Assembly: GCA_019096065.1 (NCBI GenBank)
Contig: JAGUCH010000007.1
Span: 332,501-396,500, forward strand
DNA: 64,000 bases
Direction of reading: 5' to 3'
Source of the DNA: Paracyclopina nana
Lineage: Eukaryota > Arthropoda > Copepoda > Cyclopoida > Cyclopettidae
Made by a program: the position numbers and the translations under genes. Shown one piece after another: positions 42,726 through 53,400 of this stretch. The first letter of the stretch is position 1, and each line of letters starts with the position of its first letter. The notes under the pieces are model-generated. The model did no database searches. It was not told the DNA's origin and saw only the letters and a list, made by a program, of their open reading frames with translations.

Positions 42726-44669
42726 ATGAAGGTAAGCAAATACCAGTGAGAAGCATTCATAATTGTCTTCACTAACTAATGTTCATTGCAGGTCATCATT
42801 GCCTTTTGTCTTTTACTGTCTTTGATTGCACCTTGCTGTGCTTTTCCCACGCCACAAGAAGCACCAGAAAAGCTGAATGGTGAAAACAAATATGAAGATC
42901 TCAGGGATCATGAATTACAAGCCAGTATTAATGCAGGTCAAAGTGGATGGGCCTTGTCACTGATTTCACAGGGCCAGGAGCCTGAAGAAGCTATTGATGG
43001 AAGACCAAAGAGGCAAGTGGATATCCCTGATGAGGTTCTAGATGAAGGTGAGGCTGTTTTGGCTGAGTCCCAAGACGCACCTTTGGAACCTGAGCCAGTT
43101 GACAGTATTGAAGTGAAAGCTGCAGAGGAAGCATCAGCTCCTGCTCCCATTAACCCCGCTTATGGCAACAGGCTGTCTGGAAGCGCTGCTTACCTTGCAA
43201 GCCAACTGGCTGGTGCCCAAAGGCAAGAGATCAGCAGGGCTGGACCAAGCTATGGCAGGAAAAGGAGGCAAGCTGAGGAAGTACCTGTGGAAGCAGTTTT
43301 TGAGGCGGAAGTCCCTGAAGAGCTGATTGTGGCTGAGTCCCAAGATGCACCTTTGGAACCTGAGCCAGTTGACAGTATTGAAGTGAAAGCTGCAGAGGAA
43401 GCATCAGCTCCTGCTCCCATTAACCCCGCTTATGGCAACAGGCTGTCTGGAAGCGCTGCTTACCTTGCAAGCCAACTGGCTGGTGCCCAAAGGCAAGAGA
43501 TCAGCAGGGCTGGACCAAGCTATGGCAGGAAAAGGAGGCAAGCTGAGGAAGTACCTGTGGAAGCAGTTTTTGAGGCGGAAGTCCCTGAAGAGCTGATTGT
43601 GGCTGAGTCCCAAGATGCACCTTTGGAACCCGAGCCAGTTGACAGTATTGAAGTGAAAGCTGCAGAGGAAGCATCAGCTCCTGCTCCCATTAACCCCGCT
43701 TATGGCAACAGGCTGTCTGGAAGCGCTGCTTACCTTGCAAGCCAACTGGCTGGTGCCCAAAGGCAAGAGATCAGCAAGGCTGGACCAAGCTATGGCAGGA
43801 AAAGGAGGCAAGCTGAGGAAGTACCTGTGGAAGCAGTTTTTGAGGCTGAAGTCCCTGAAGAGCTGATTGTGGCTGAGTCCCAAGATGTACCTTTGGATCC
43901 CGAGCCAGTTGATAGTATTGAAGTGAAAGCTGCAGAGGAAGCATCAGCTCCTGCTCCCATTAACCCCGCTTATGGCAACAGGCTGTCAGGAAGTGCTGCT
44001 TACCTTGCAAGCCAACTGGCTGGTGCCCAAAGGCAAGAGATCAGCAGGGCTGGACCAAGCTATGGCAGGAAAAGGAGGCAAGCTGAGGAAGTACCTGTGG
44101 AAGCAGTTTTTGAGGCTGAAGTCCCTGAAGAGCTGATTGTGGCTGAGTCCCAAGATGCACCTTTGGAACCCGAGCCAGTTGACAGTATTGAAGTGAAAGC
44201 TGCAGAGGAAGCATCAGCTCCTGCTCCCATTAACCCCACTTATGGCAACAGGCTGTCTGGAAGCGCTGCTTACCTTGCAAGCCAACTGGCTGGTGCCCAA
44301 AGGCAAGAGATCAGCAGGGCTGGACCAAGCTATGGCAGGAAAAGGAGGCAAGCTGAGGAGGAAGCATCTAACAACTCTGAGGAGAAGGGTGATGGATCCC
44401 TTGAGCAATCTGATGATCCCACTGAATTGCCAGAGTTTGAGTCATCTCACAAAATCCCAGATAGGAACAGGTGGTCCAATCAAAGGGCAAAGAGGCAAAT
44501 TCCTGGTGCAGAAGATGAGGCCATTTTGGTAGAGATATTTCCTGTCCAGGACAATGAGAATGCCATTGAAGACTCCCTTTTGCCCTCAGTGACTTCAGAT
44601 CTCAGTGTGAAGCCTTGGGGTGAGAGTGGACACCAAGTTCCTGCTTTCATAGCTTCTCAGCAAGCTTAA
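42726..44669 (+). CDS. Prohormone-like secreted precursor with five near-identical repeats
   Basis: I do not recognise the family. Exon 1 (42726-42731) encodes only Met-Lys; exon 2 (42792-44669) holds the rest, 627 residues. The signal peptide is MKVIIAFCLLLSLIAPCCA. After a spacer ending RPKR come four full 90-residue repeats and a fifth truncated one (DNA 43062 to about 44360), then an acidic tail with another AKR site. Every repeat ends PSYG-RKRR and the next residue is always Gln. By known prohormone rules, cleavage at RKRR with trimming leaves Gly for C-terminal amidation (PSY-amide), and the new N-terminal Gln could become pyroglutamate. Expected products are about 86-residue acidic, Ala/Pro-rich peptides. 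All basic sites in the protein (RPKR, five RKRR, AKR) are followed by Gln. Alternative: a structural repeat protein cut by furin. Confidence 0.8.
43062..44360 (+). repeat. 270-base coding tandem repeat, almost homogeneous
   Basis: Units start GCTGAGTCCCAAGA at 43062, 43332, 43602, 43872 and 44142; the fifth leaves the pattern near 44358. Copies differ at only a few bases, many of them silent, which points to recent expansion or gene conversion. The period is an exact multiple of three. Confidence 0.92.
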
Positions 44670-44719
44670 GAAATGAGTTGATAAATGTGATGTTCAGCAT
44701 GAAATACATAACTCATCAA

Positions 44720-44745
44720 TCAAAGTTCTGACATTTGATCTGTAT
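44720..44745 (+). promoter_or_regulatory. Upstream motif of peptide gene 1 (weak copy)
   Basis: AAAGTTCTGACATTTGATC at about 44722-44740 partly matches the motif AAATCTTGACATYTGAT seen before the other three peptide genes. It lies closer to the ATG (27 bases) and is the most diverged copy. Confidence 0.4.
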
Positions 44746-44766
44746 TTAATTGTATCAATTTGAAGA

Positions 44767-45132
44767 ATGAACAGTAACTGGGTTTTCTGGGTATTCTCAT
44801 TAGCCTTTTTTGTGATCCTAATGGCAGACAAGTCCTCAGCTAAGCCTAAGCTATCTATTATCCATTTACCAAAGGCATTTAGATCATCAACAAGTAATAT
44901 TTAACAAAGTGGCAAATCAAACATTTTTTAGAGTTTTTCAAGTAGGGAGCAGACTTAAGAGTGCAAGATGGTTTCCAGTGTTTTTTCCTTCATTTCAAGT
45001 TTTTGCTCCTCCACCTTTTAGTAGATTTAGGCCAGGTCCTGTTGCCTACTTAAGGCCAGGCTTCCAGGTAAAATTTCTAAGATAGCATCTGTATTTGAAG
45101 AATAGTGATTTGGTTTTTAGGTAATCAATTGA
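44767..45132 (+). CDS. Small secreted peptide, tandem family member 1 (divergent)
   Basis: Unknown family. Exons 44767-44893, 44946-45067 and 45121-45132 give 86 residues. It has a hydrophobic signal segment (NSNWVFWVFSLAFFVILM), then LSIIHLPKAFRSS, which aligns with the IPILKVPLK / VPVLHVPKEK stretch of the other members, and LKSARWF followed by APPP, which aligns with AKGARWF and PPP. Intron phases (1 then 0), intron sizes of about 52 bases and a tiny last exon are the same as in the three following genes. Two acceptors three bases apart are possible for exon 2; the later one is used here. AATAAA occurs near 45163. Confidence 0.7.
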
Positions 45133-45698
45133 AAACCAAATGAGTGAAGCCAACCAAAAGATGAAATAAATGGATTTTAATTGAAGCTGCACTTTTGAGC
45201 AAAAGTGAGAGTGAAAATAAACTTTAATTTACTACCAATTTTGTGATAAAAATTATCATCCCTAGAAGAGTTACAGCTTCAAAGCTTAGAGGATAATGAA
45301 CAGGTTTTTTCAAGTTTTTTTTATATAGGCTCACAAAATTAGGCTTGTTGGCAAAACTGATCAGTCATAACTTGAATGTTTAGACTTTGCAGTTTTTTTG
45401 GCTAAAAATAGGAGCTTAATAGATGTCACGTTTTCAGTAGACCAACTTCTGCATGTAATGTTGCCTTTGACCTTATCATATCAGCCGAAGCTTATAGAAA
45501 GCTTGAAGTAGATTAGAATTAGCTTCTCATCCAATTCATGCAAGGCTTATTCCATGAATAAAAAAGCCTCTTTCTTTGATTCCGAATTGGCTGAATTTTG
45601 AGAAAATACATCAGTAAATAAATCTTGATACCTGATATTTCTATCAATTAAGCATCCTCAATAAATAACAGTTCAGATCCTTGTGTTGCTTAGTTAAC
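45133..45698. other. Spacer between peptide genes 1 and 2
   Basis: 3' flank of gene 1 and promoter of gene 2. The family motif stands at 45617-45640. No further gene is seen. Confidence 0.5.
45617..45660 (+). promoter_or_regulatory. Shared upstream motif / TATA-like region of peptide gene 2
   Basis: AAATAAATCTTGATACCTGA begins at 45616 and is followed by ATTAAGCATCC. It lies about 80 bases before the ATG, the same distance as in genes 3 and 4. The AATAAAT part may serve as a TATA box. Confidence 0.55.
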
Positions 45699-46092
45699 AT
45701 GTCAAGGCTCACTTTGTCCATTTTCGGAGCATTAGCAGTGGCCATTTTGGCCATGATTAACCAGTCTGAAGCTGAAGCTCAAGAAGGAACTTATGCAGTC
45801 TTCAGTGTGCCAGTTTTGCATGTACCAAAGGAGAAAAGATCATTCAGAGCCTCTCACTCTGGAGCTTTAAAACGTTAAGTTTTTTTAATATTGATTGTGA
45901 CTAAACTTAGATTGTAAATCTGGTTGAATTTTCAGGTGCAAAAGCCAAAGGTGCAAGGTGGTTTTCAATCAACAATTTTGCCCCACCTCCACCAATTTAC
46001 AGTCAAATTGTGAATCCATATCAAGTATGAAAAATATTGACAGCTAATCTGTACTATTTTTGAAAATGTTCTTTTAGATATATTCATGGTGA
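45699..46092 (+). CDS. Small secreted peptide, tandem family member 2
   Basis: Unknown family. Exons 45699-45873, 45936-46024 and 46078-46092 give 92 residues. A signal peptide (MSRLTLSIFGALAVAILAM) is followed by a short acidic start, FSVPVLHVPKEKR, a Ser/His linker and LKRAKAKGARWF. A Pro-rich part (FAPPPPIYSQ) and NPYQIYSW end the protein. The upstream ATG at 45681 is in frame but would precede a second ATG that starts the signal peptide. The EKR and LKR sites could be processed, leaving a C-terminal peptide of about 30 residues; this is inference. The last exon encodes only IYSW. Confidence 0.78.
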
Positions 46093-46310
46093 AAGGACAC
46101 ACACAAATTGGGCTTTTAATTTTGTTATAAGAATGCATCCTAGATATTTTTGAAAATAAAAATTACATATATGTATGAGATTGCCTTCATCAATAGTTTT
46201 TGCTTTTAACTGATTTCCACCACCAACAACACAACTTTTTTCTCAAAAATGACTCATTCAAACTTTGATAAATAATATTGCATCATTATTTGCAAAATAT
46301 GTAGTATGTA

Positions 46311-46347
46311 GTATAAATCTTGACATCTGATACTTTAAAGATGCCAC
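46311..46347 (+). promoter_or_regulatory. Shared upstream motif with TATA-like box, peptide gene 3
   Basis: GTATAAATCTTGACATCTGA followed by TACTTTAAAGATGCC starts at 46311, about 80 bases before the ATG. It matches gene 4 at 47019-47049 in nearly every base, including the final AAGATGC. Confidence 0.65.
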
Positions 46348-46392
46348 AATTCACTGACAGATTATTGTTGAGTCTCCGCTTGTTTGCATAGC

Positions 46393-46809
46393 ATGTATAA
46401 GCTAACTGTATTCATGTTTGTTGCAAATGTATTTGCACTTTTGGCCTTCTTCCACCAAACTGAGGCTGGAAGTGATGAAGATAATGAGGTGTTTTACTCA
46501 ATACCAATTTTGAAAGTACCATTGAAGAACAAGAAGGGATGGTCTGACTCAAGCTCAGATTCATACTCGGGCTCAAAATCAAGCTCCCCAAAAATAAAGC
46601 GTAAACAGTTTCAACCTACTAATAATTATGGGTAATAGTATTTTTTTCTGAAATAGGCAATAAAGCAAAAGGGGCTAGATGGGCTCCTATTAACGGTTTT
46701 GCTCCACCTGCTTACAGTCAAATTGTGAATCCTTATCAAGTAAGTGAATACAACGGAGTAGTTTGTATTTTGTCTGAATCTAATTATCTTCTAGGTGTAT
46801 TCCTGGTAA
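46393..46809 (+). CDS. Small secreted peptide, tandem family member 3
   Basis: Unknown family. Exons 46393-46600, 46657-46739 and 46795-46809 give 101 residues. The signal peptide is MYKLTVFMFVANVFALLAFF, then an acidic GSDEDNE start, YSIPILKVPLKNKKGW and a Ser-rich linker ending KIKR. The conserved C-terminal part is NKAKGARWAPINGF, then PPAYSQIVNPYQVYSW. The first 60 residues are nearly identical to member 4, while the C-terminal part is closer to member 2. That mix suggests gene conversion or exon exchange within the cluster. The ATG at 46393 is the first one that gives a signal peptide. Confidence 0.8.
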
Positions 46810-47018
46810 AATATCATATTTGGCCTTCACTTTTGGTGTAATATGTGCCCAATATATTTTTAATAAAGGAAGAGGCATCTTAATAGGATGATCATGCTTG
46901 AGTAAAAGTTTAATTTTCTGTTGGCTGTGCTAAAATACACCAGCTTAGCTTAGTACTCTACAAAATACCCAAAATGCAGTACAGCTGATGAATTCAAACT
47001 CTATTAATACATACATAA

Positions 47019-47052
47019 TAAATCTTGACATTTGATCCCTTGAAGATGCTTT
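47019..47052 (+). promoter_or_regulatory. Shared upstream motif of peptide gene 4
   Basis: TAAATCTTGACATTTGATCC followed by CTTGAAGATGC starts at 47019, 85 bases before the ATG. It is the counterpart of the motif of gene 3 and sits in otherwise weakly similar flanking sequence. Confidence 0.65.
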
Positions 47053-47103
47053 AAAAACAATGCATTGAGAGATCATAGTTGATCACACATTTGTTTCGAA
47101 AGC

Positions 47104-47541
47104 ATGTCCAAGCTAACTGTATTCATGTTTGTTGTCAATGTATTTGCACTTTTGACCTTTGTCAACCAAGCTGAGGCTGGAAGTGATGAGGAAAATGAGG
47201 TGTTTTACACCATTCCAATCTTGAAAGTGCCCTTGAAGAACAAAAAGGGATGGTCTGACTCAAACTCAGATTCATACTCTGGCTCAGACTCTTCCAAAGC
47301 GAAGCGTAATTACAGCTTTCGATAACAATTACAAAGCTTACAAATCCCATTTTTCCAAATATTATTATAGACAATAAGGCAAAAGGTGCAAGGTGGTTTT
47401 CTTTTGGTGACCAAATTGGACAACCACCACCATCTTACAACCAACCTATACCACCATATCAAGTATTTATGCTAATGCATGTATTCAAATGTATTCGTCT
47501 GTATCCTGTCTTATTTCCAGGTTTATGGCTGGAATAATTGA
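47104..47541 (+). CDS. Small secreted peptide, tandem family member 4
   Basis: Unknown family. Exons 47104-47305, 47371-47462 and 47521-47541 give 104 residues. A signal peptide (MSKLTVFMFVVNVFALLTFV) is followed by GSDEENE, YTIPILKVPLKNKKGW and a Ser/Asp linker. Then come NKAKGARWFSFGDQ, PPPSYNQ and PPYQVYGWNN at the end. Before NKAK the sequence is AKH rather than the KR of members 2 and 3, so cleavage there is not conserved. The conserved part is GARW plus the Pro/Tyr/Gln-rich tail. AATAAA follows near 47616. Confidence 0.8.
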
Positions 47542-48227
47542 AATCTGATTTGAGAATTAAAAAAATGGTGATTATGTGTGTTAAAAGCACTTGAAAAGGC
47601 TGAAGGCCTCTCGAATAAAAAGGCCTTTATGAAAAGCTTGGGGAACTTTTATTAGCAAATATATCTCTGCATGTCAAATATTGTTAGTAATTTGAATTTT
47701 CTCATCAATTAGTACATAATCAACATATCATTTAATGCATTAAGTAGTAGTGTAGTTTTCTTAATTGACATTTGTAGACTTTTTTTAAGAAACAGTAATT
47801 AAGTGGGGAGTATAATTCCCAAATCTTCTCCACTCGATTTCTTTTCTGTCAAATTGAGGGTGGGAAGAAAAAATGGGCCATTACTTGTATTCTGCTCTAC
47901 GATTCTTTAGTTAATAGAGAGGTATGTTTGTCTCTTCCCTTCATGTTTTAAGAGACTTTTTCACTATTTAAGAGGGAGATTCATTCACTATTATTCAAGT
48001 TTTTCCTCTGCACAAAAAGTTGAGTGGGATTTTCTTTTCATCACCTCTTCTCACTTTTTTCAATATGCATGTTGAGCTGTTGTACATGAAGCTAATTTTT
48101 GCTTGATTTTCATCAAAACTTCTCTTTAAAATTCGGTCCTGCCGCAAAAATTAGTGGGTGGGGCTCTCATAAAGAAAATGAATAAATATTTGTTGTTGTT
48201 TTAAATGGATGTTCCGTTTTTTTCGCA
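47542..48227. other. Intergenic region between the peptide cluster and p35
   Basis: Convergent 3' flanks of peptide gene 4 and the CDK5 activator. AT-rich. No further family member or other gene is seen. Confidence 0.5.
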
Positions 48228-50448
48228 TCAGGTTCGATATTCTATGTTGGCTCCCACATCTTTCAGTTCTGTGAAGATTTCAGTGAAGAAGCTCGGGTCT
48301 GAGTTGATGCGAAGCATGGATGAGCTCAACCGGTTCACAATGTTGACACATCGGTCCCAAAATCGGTCCTTGTCCGACTCCACAAGGAAAGGTTTTAACG
48401 GGTAGCTGATTTCGTTACCCATGTAGCTGGAAAAAAAGCAAAAGAAGTCAGCTCAAATTGCTTCAAATATTGATTTCAGCTAAGCCATTTGGGGGAAAAA
48501 GTGGCGGTTTCCGATAATTTTTGGCCTCTTTGCCCACAGGAATCTGAAATAAGTCATCTAGCATCTGTTGCTGAGGCATTGTGGGAAAGTGGCATTTTCC
48601 GATAATTTTTGGCTCTTTTGGACCTACCTAATCTATAGGCAATAAACCAGTCCTACATTAGAAAGCTAAAAAAAGATTTTTTCCTGTTTCTTTCTGGAAA
48701 GCAAATTTGGAGAGGTTTTAACAGGATTAGCCCTCATGTTGGCCCATTACTTATGATCTGGCAAAAACTGGCTAAAACTACAAAATGGAAAACTTTTGGT
48801 TTTTGTGGGAAAGTGGCATTTTCCGATAAGTTTTGGCTCTTTTTGGCCTAAATAATCTATAGGCAATAAACCAGTCCTACATTAGTAAGCTAAAAGCAGG
48901 TTTTTTCCTGTTTCTTCCTGGAAAAAAAAACTTGGAGGGATTTCAACAGGATTAGCCCAAAATGAGGGCCCATTACTTTTGATCTGGCAAATAAAGGCTA
49001 AAAGTCCAAACTGGTCAACTTTTGTTTACATTTTGGTGATTGTTAATGTTGTTTTTACCTGTAGCTGAGATAAAGGCAAGTCAGCACAATGGCCTGGAGT
49101 TCTTGTTCCTTGGTGATGTCTTCATCTGTCATGTCCCTTACCAAAAGGTAGACAAAAACAACATTGGCTGGGTTGATGAAGGCAATGTCCTTAAAAGGGA
49201 AAAATAGTCAGCATGATAATAGTGCCATACTATAAAAAAAGGGATTGTGAGCCACATGCCATGACTAAGCTTTCCATTTTATTGCACGTTACACTAAACG
49301 TGAATTTTTTCACCTCACTTCTATAGCTTCTCTCAAAAAGTCAACATTGCCATATATGGTAAAAACCAAGTATGATGATGCACCTTGGCACCAATGATAT
49401 CAATTTTACTATTGCCTAATTGTATCCCACTCACATTTCTTGCACAACAAGAATATTCTAGGCTTTTGTACCATTTCCACTTTCTGGGGAATTGAGTTTA
49501 CCAATGCTATTTGAAGGCTACCAAGAAATAGAAGATGGCTGATAAAGCAATATTCTGGTCTTAGTTCAATACAGCTGAAGCTCAATATTGCCCAGAAACT
49601 TGACCTTTTTGTGAAATTGGTGCCTATTTTAGGACTTGGGTAAGATATTTGCTAAAATGCCATTTTCTCAATCTGAAGTAGATGTGATGAGCAAAATGTA
49701 CTAGATCTCCCACAAATGTTAATTATCTCTATTGTGTTGGGATAATTAATGTGTGTTAAATTACCTGCCATCCCTGCAAAAGCAGTGATCTGTCCACAGT
49801 TCTGAGCCACATGATGGCATCTCCTGGCTGGAAGTCCCTCAATTTGTAGCACTTTTTGTACAAATAATGTCCCAAGCACTTGAGCAGCTCTGAAGTGCTA
49901 GCCTGAATCACAGTCTTTTTTGTGGTGGTGGTGGAATTAGAGGTGGAACTTGGAATGGCATTATTGATTTGCTGCTGCTCCTTGCTGCTGGTGTTGATGA
50001 TCTGGATGCCTGGCACCAACTGAGGCTGCTGATGATATTTGTTGTTGATGGACAAAACAGCCTTTGGTTGTTGTTGGTGCAAATCCAGGTTTCTGTTCAA
50101 GTTGTCCAAATTCCTGTCATTCTCCCTGTTATTGGTAGCAGCTGAAGAAGAGGCGTTTGGTGCCAAATCTAGCTTCTTCTCAATCAGACTGGTGCTCTTG
50201 GCCCCATGGCACAAAGCACTGGCTATATTTTTGTTGGTATCCACCAAGGGGTGGATGTTGTCATTCCTCTTGGACTCCTTATGACTGGTGCCAATGTGAG
50301 TCTTCATCTGGTTGCTGCTGCTATTGGAAGTGTTCAGCTTCTTCCAACTGAGAGCACTCAAGAAGACTCCATGCTTCTTCATTGACTTCTCCTCTTTCTG
50401 GCTGTTCTCCTCATGACTTTTGGGACTAAAACTCAACACTGTACCCAT
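48228..50448 (-). CDS. CDK5R1: CDK5 activator 1 (p35-like)
   Basis: Binds and activates the neuronal kinase CDK5 through a cyclin-like fold. Three exons (50448-49765, 49189-49059, 48426-48228) give 337 residues, against 307 for human p35. The start at 50448 gives MGTVLSFSP, the conserved N-myristoylation end, and is chosen over the in-frame ATG 41 codons upstream. A long Ser/Asn/Gln linker follows. The activator domain is well kept: [68 protein letters not shown] and [14 protein letters not shown]. The C-terminus is a little shorter and diverged. Membrane anchoring by myristate and neuronal action are known for the family. Intron 2 contains a tandem repeat. Confidence 0.94.
48495..49015. repeat. 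Tandem duplication of about 225 bases in p35 intron 2
   Basis: Two long copies begin GTGGGAAAGTGGCATTTTCC at about 48581 and 48806. Both continue through AATCTATAGGCAATAAACCA, TTTTTTCCTGTTTCTT and CAACAGGATTAGCCC. A short partial copy (AAAGTGGCGGTTTCCGATAA) lies at about 48499. The copies are about 90% alike by eye. Confidence 0.8.
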
Positions 50449-53400
50449 CTTGCTGCTGTTAGACTGGTTAATTGGCTGGCTGGTAGATGAGGAAGGCCAA
50501 AAAGGCCGAAAGAGCTTCCACAACAGTTTGGTAGTCAGTTTGCCTCTTTTGCAGTCTTTTGGAGCCTTCAAGCTTCAAAGACCAAATGAAGGCTGTAGAA
50601 CTACTGCTACTGTGGCCTTAGCTACCAAAAAGGGACCCAGCAAGACCAGAAAGGCCACTAGTAGTGGTGGAAAGGCCAGCCTTTCCTCCTGCTCCTCTGC
50701 TGCTGCTGCAGCAGCAGCTCCAAACTGCGCAAAAGCACTAGAAAGAGCCATAGTAGTTTCTACACAACTAAAGGGGAGAGGAAAGAGAAAGCTCCATTAT
50801 TGATTGACCCAAGAAAGAAGAAGGAAGGGCCTTTCTCTGCTTCTTCAGTCAGAACCAGCGAAGAAAGCAACTCCACCAACAGTCACAAGCTGCTCTGCTT
50901 TGCTTTGCCTCCAACTCTCCCCATCACCATGCATCCACACTGTGGAAAGCCACATAAAAAACCTTACACTTGGATATTTCTTAGAATACATATCCTCAAG
51001 AATACATTGAAATACAGTGAATACAGTTAACTGTGATCACAGGCAGAATTTTTGAGTAGTGAGTTTTTTAGGGTGGTGGTTTATCAGGCAGTTCCCCCTG
51101 TGTGCTTTCTTGTATTGCTGCAGGAGAACACCATTACAGTGTGGGTTGAAGATTTGCTTCAGCTCCTTTTTCACTAGAAAGCTCCTTATATTTCTTGCTA
51201 TAAGATATAGCTTGAAAATAGACTCCTTTACAAAATGCTATGCATTGTGAATGTGTGTGAGTAAATATGGATAGGTATTTTCCCCCACTTTGTATTTGCT
51301 GAGTCAACTTAGTTTCTACATCAAAAGCAAAAGCTGCTTTTGGCAAACATTTATTTATTTACCTCCTCTTTTAGTTTGGCTTGAAATAAAACCCACTGAA
51401 AAAATTGTGGGAAGCATTTTTGAAAGTGGATTTTGTTTTCTTCCACAGCAAATCAAAGAAGAGCTGAGAGTGAGAAAAGTCAACTCAAATACCGATTTTG
51501 GCCAAGAAAAAAGGAAGAGAAAGGGAAAATTCTTTTTTTCTTCTTATACTATTTAGGGAATATAATGCACAAATTCTCTTGGGAGAGCCATACATAATAC
51601 AGCTTTTTGTGCTCCATCATTACAGTAATGCGACATTTTTCCATGCATGTATTTATTATTGTTGGTGTACTTAGATTCTTAACCAGAAAAGTTTCTTGTG
51701 AACTACAGATAAAGTTAATTTAGAAGATGCATAACAAAACACAAATAATAATGCATCCTTTTTAAGCAACTTTATATTTGAAACAGTTTATTTACAAGCA
51801 ATGCACTAAATGTGTACTGAGTAATTTTTTCAAAGATTGCACAGTCTTTTTTTGGTTAGGAAAAGTAGTAAAGGCTAAAGGCTACAACACAAGACCAAGT
51901 TAAGGCAGCTTACACTGAAAAAAGACATTGTGAGCAATAGTTTGCTATGGTATTATTAAGGCCTAGGCCATGTAAAAGAAGTTGGCCTTTGTGGTTATGA
52001 GGCTTAATTTGATTCAGGTTTGTCACTGTGGAAGAAAATAATTGGCTAGTTAATGAGCTCATTTTGTCATTAAGCATGGAGCATGTGATGAAAAGGCTGG
52101 TTAAAAACAGCTAAAACCTTGCATTGGGTGCAATTTTCAAAACGCTGATGTTGAAGCTTGCACAATAATTTGAATTATGCTCTTTGGTCATAGTCCAACT
52201 TTTTCGGAATTCTTTAAGATCAACTTTAGTTTTTTACCATGAAAACAAACTTAACAGACTTGGTATTAAGTCTCATTTGGATTGAATACATCAGAAATTG
52301 TGTCTTACACAGACAAGTAGCCTTGAGACTGCTTACATTCATTCTGGCTGGAAAATTACTTTTTTACATAGTAGATGAACAGCACATCAACACGAATAAT
52401 TACACAAGAACACTACCAAGGACAGGCTTTTAGTTGGTCTTTGTGTATTCTCCCATCTGACTTATACCTGTATTATTTAGTAGCAAATACTGTAAGACTC
52501 TCTTCTGAGCTTATGCAAGGAGGCAAAATTAGGCTTTTTTTAATGCTCTGATGTAAGTTAGTAACTACATAGCTCTGCTTTTAAGTCATTTGAATCCAAT
52601 GCAGGAACATAGCACAGCTATAACTGGTTTACCCATATGCTGCCATTAGTGGATGTGTGTGTGGCTTTTTTGGCACATCCTTCTACTTTAGAAAGGCCAT
52701 GGCTGTAAATAATTAAGTGTAGTGACTCCCCTACTATTTTTCCATAATTGCATTTTACCAAGGCTATGCTAGATTTGGCCTAGCAAAATAAGTAATCAAG
52801 CCTCCTGAATAAAAGAGCTATTTTGGAATCACGAGGAGGCAGCAGCAAAAGCAAAACACTTCTTAAAGAAGGGCCTGCAAAATAAGTTACTTGATCTTCA
52901 TGCTGCTATCTTTGCCTACATAAAGCATAGTTGTAATTGAAGAATGGTCAGCTTTTCATGGTGTGTCATTGTCAAGCCATAGTCTTCTTCACTGATTAAA
53001 TCAATAAATGGCTGTCTTTCATGTCAAGACAGCATTAACTGAATCAGAATGCACATTTATGATGTCTTGCTTACAGAAGAATACAACCAAATACATACAA
53101 TAACTTTATTTCTCCAATTTTCAACTTGCTCTTAAAAATGACTGTATTTTCCTCATTGGCTCCTAAATACAAAAGATTTGAGATAAATGATTCAAAATAC
53201 TTCAGAGGCCTATCAGTTTATTATGTGAAAGGTTGACTACAAATTCCTGAATATGTCAATATTTGGAAGGGGTGAAAAAGTTGTTTCTCTGCATTATTGA
53301 TCAAATCAGAAAAGTGGTAGCATATTCTCCTGTGCATACCCGCTTTCTACTGTATTACAAGTCTCTTGGGATTCCAGGAAATCTATTTCTTGTAGACTAT

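Noticed and set aside
50449-50571. N-terminal extension of p35 from the upstream in-frame ATG
   Set aside because: The internal start gives the conserved myristoylation sequence MGTVLS, and the extension has no counterpart in the family.
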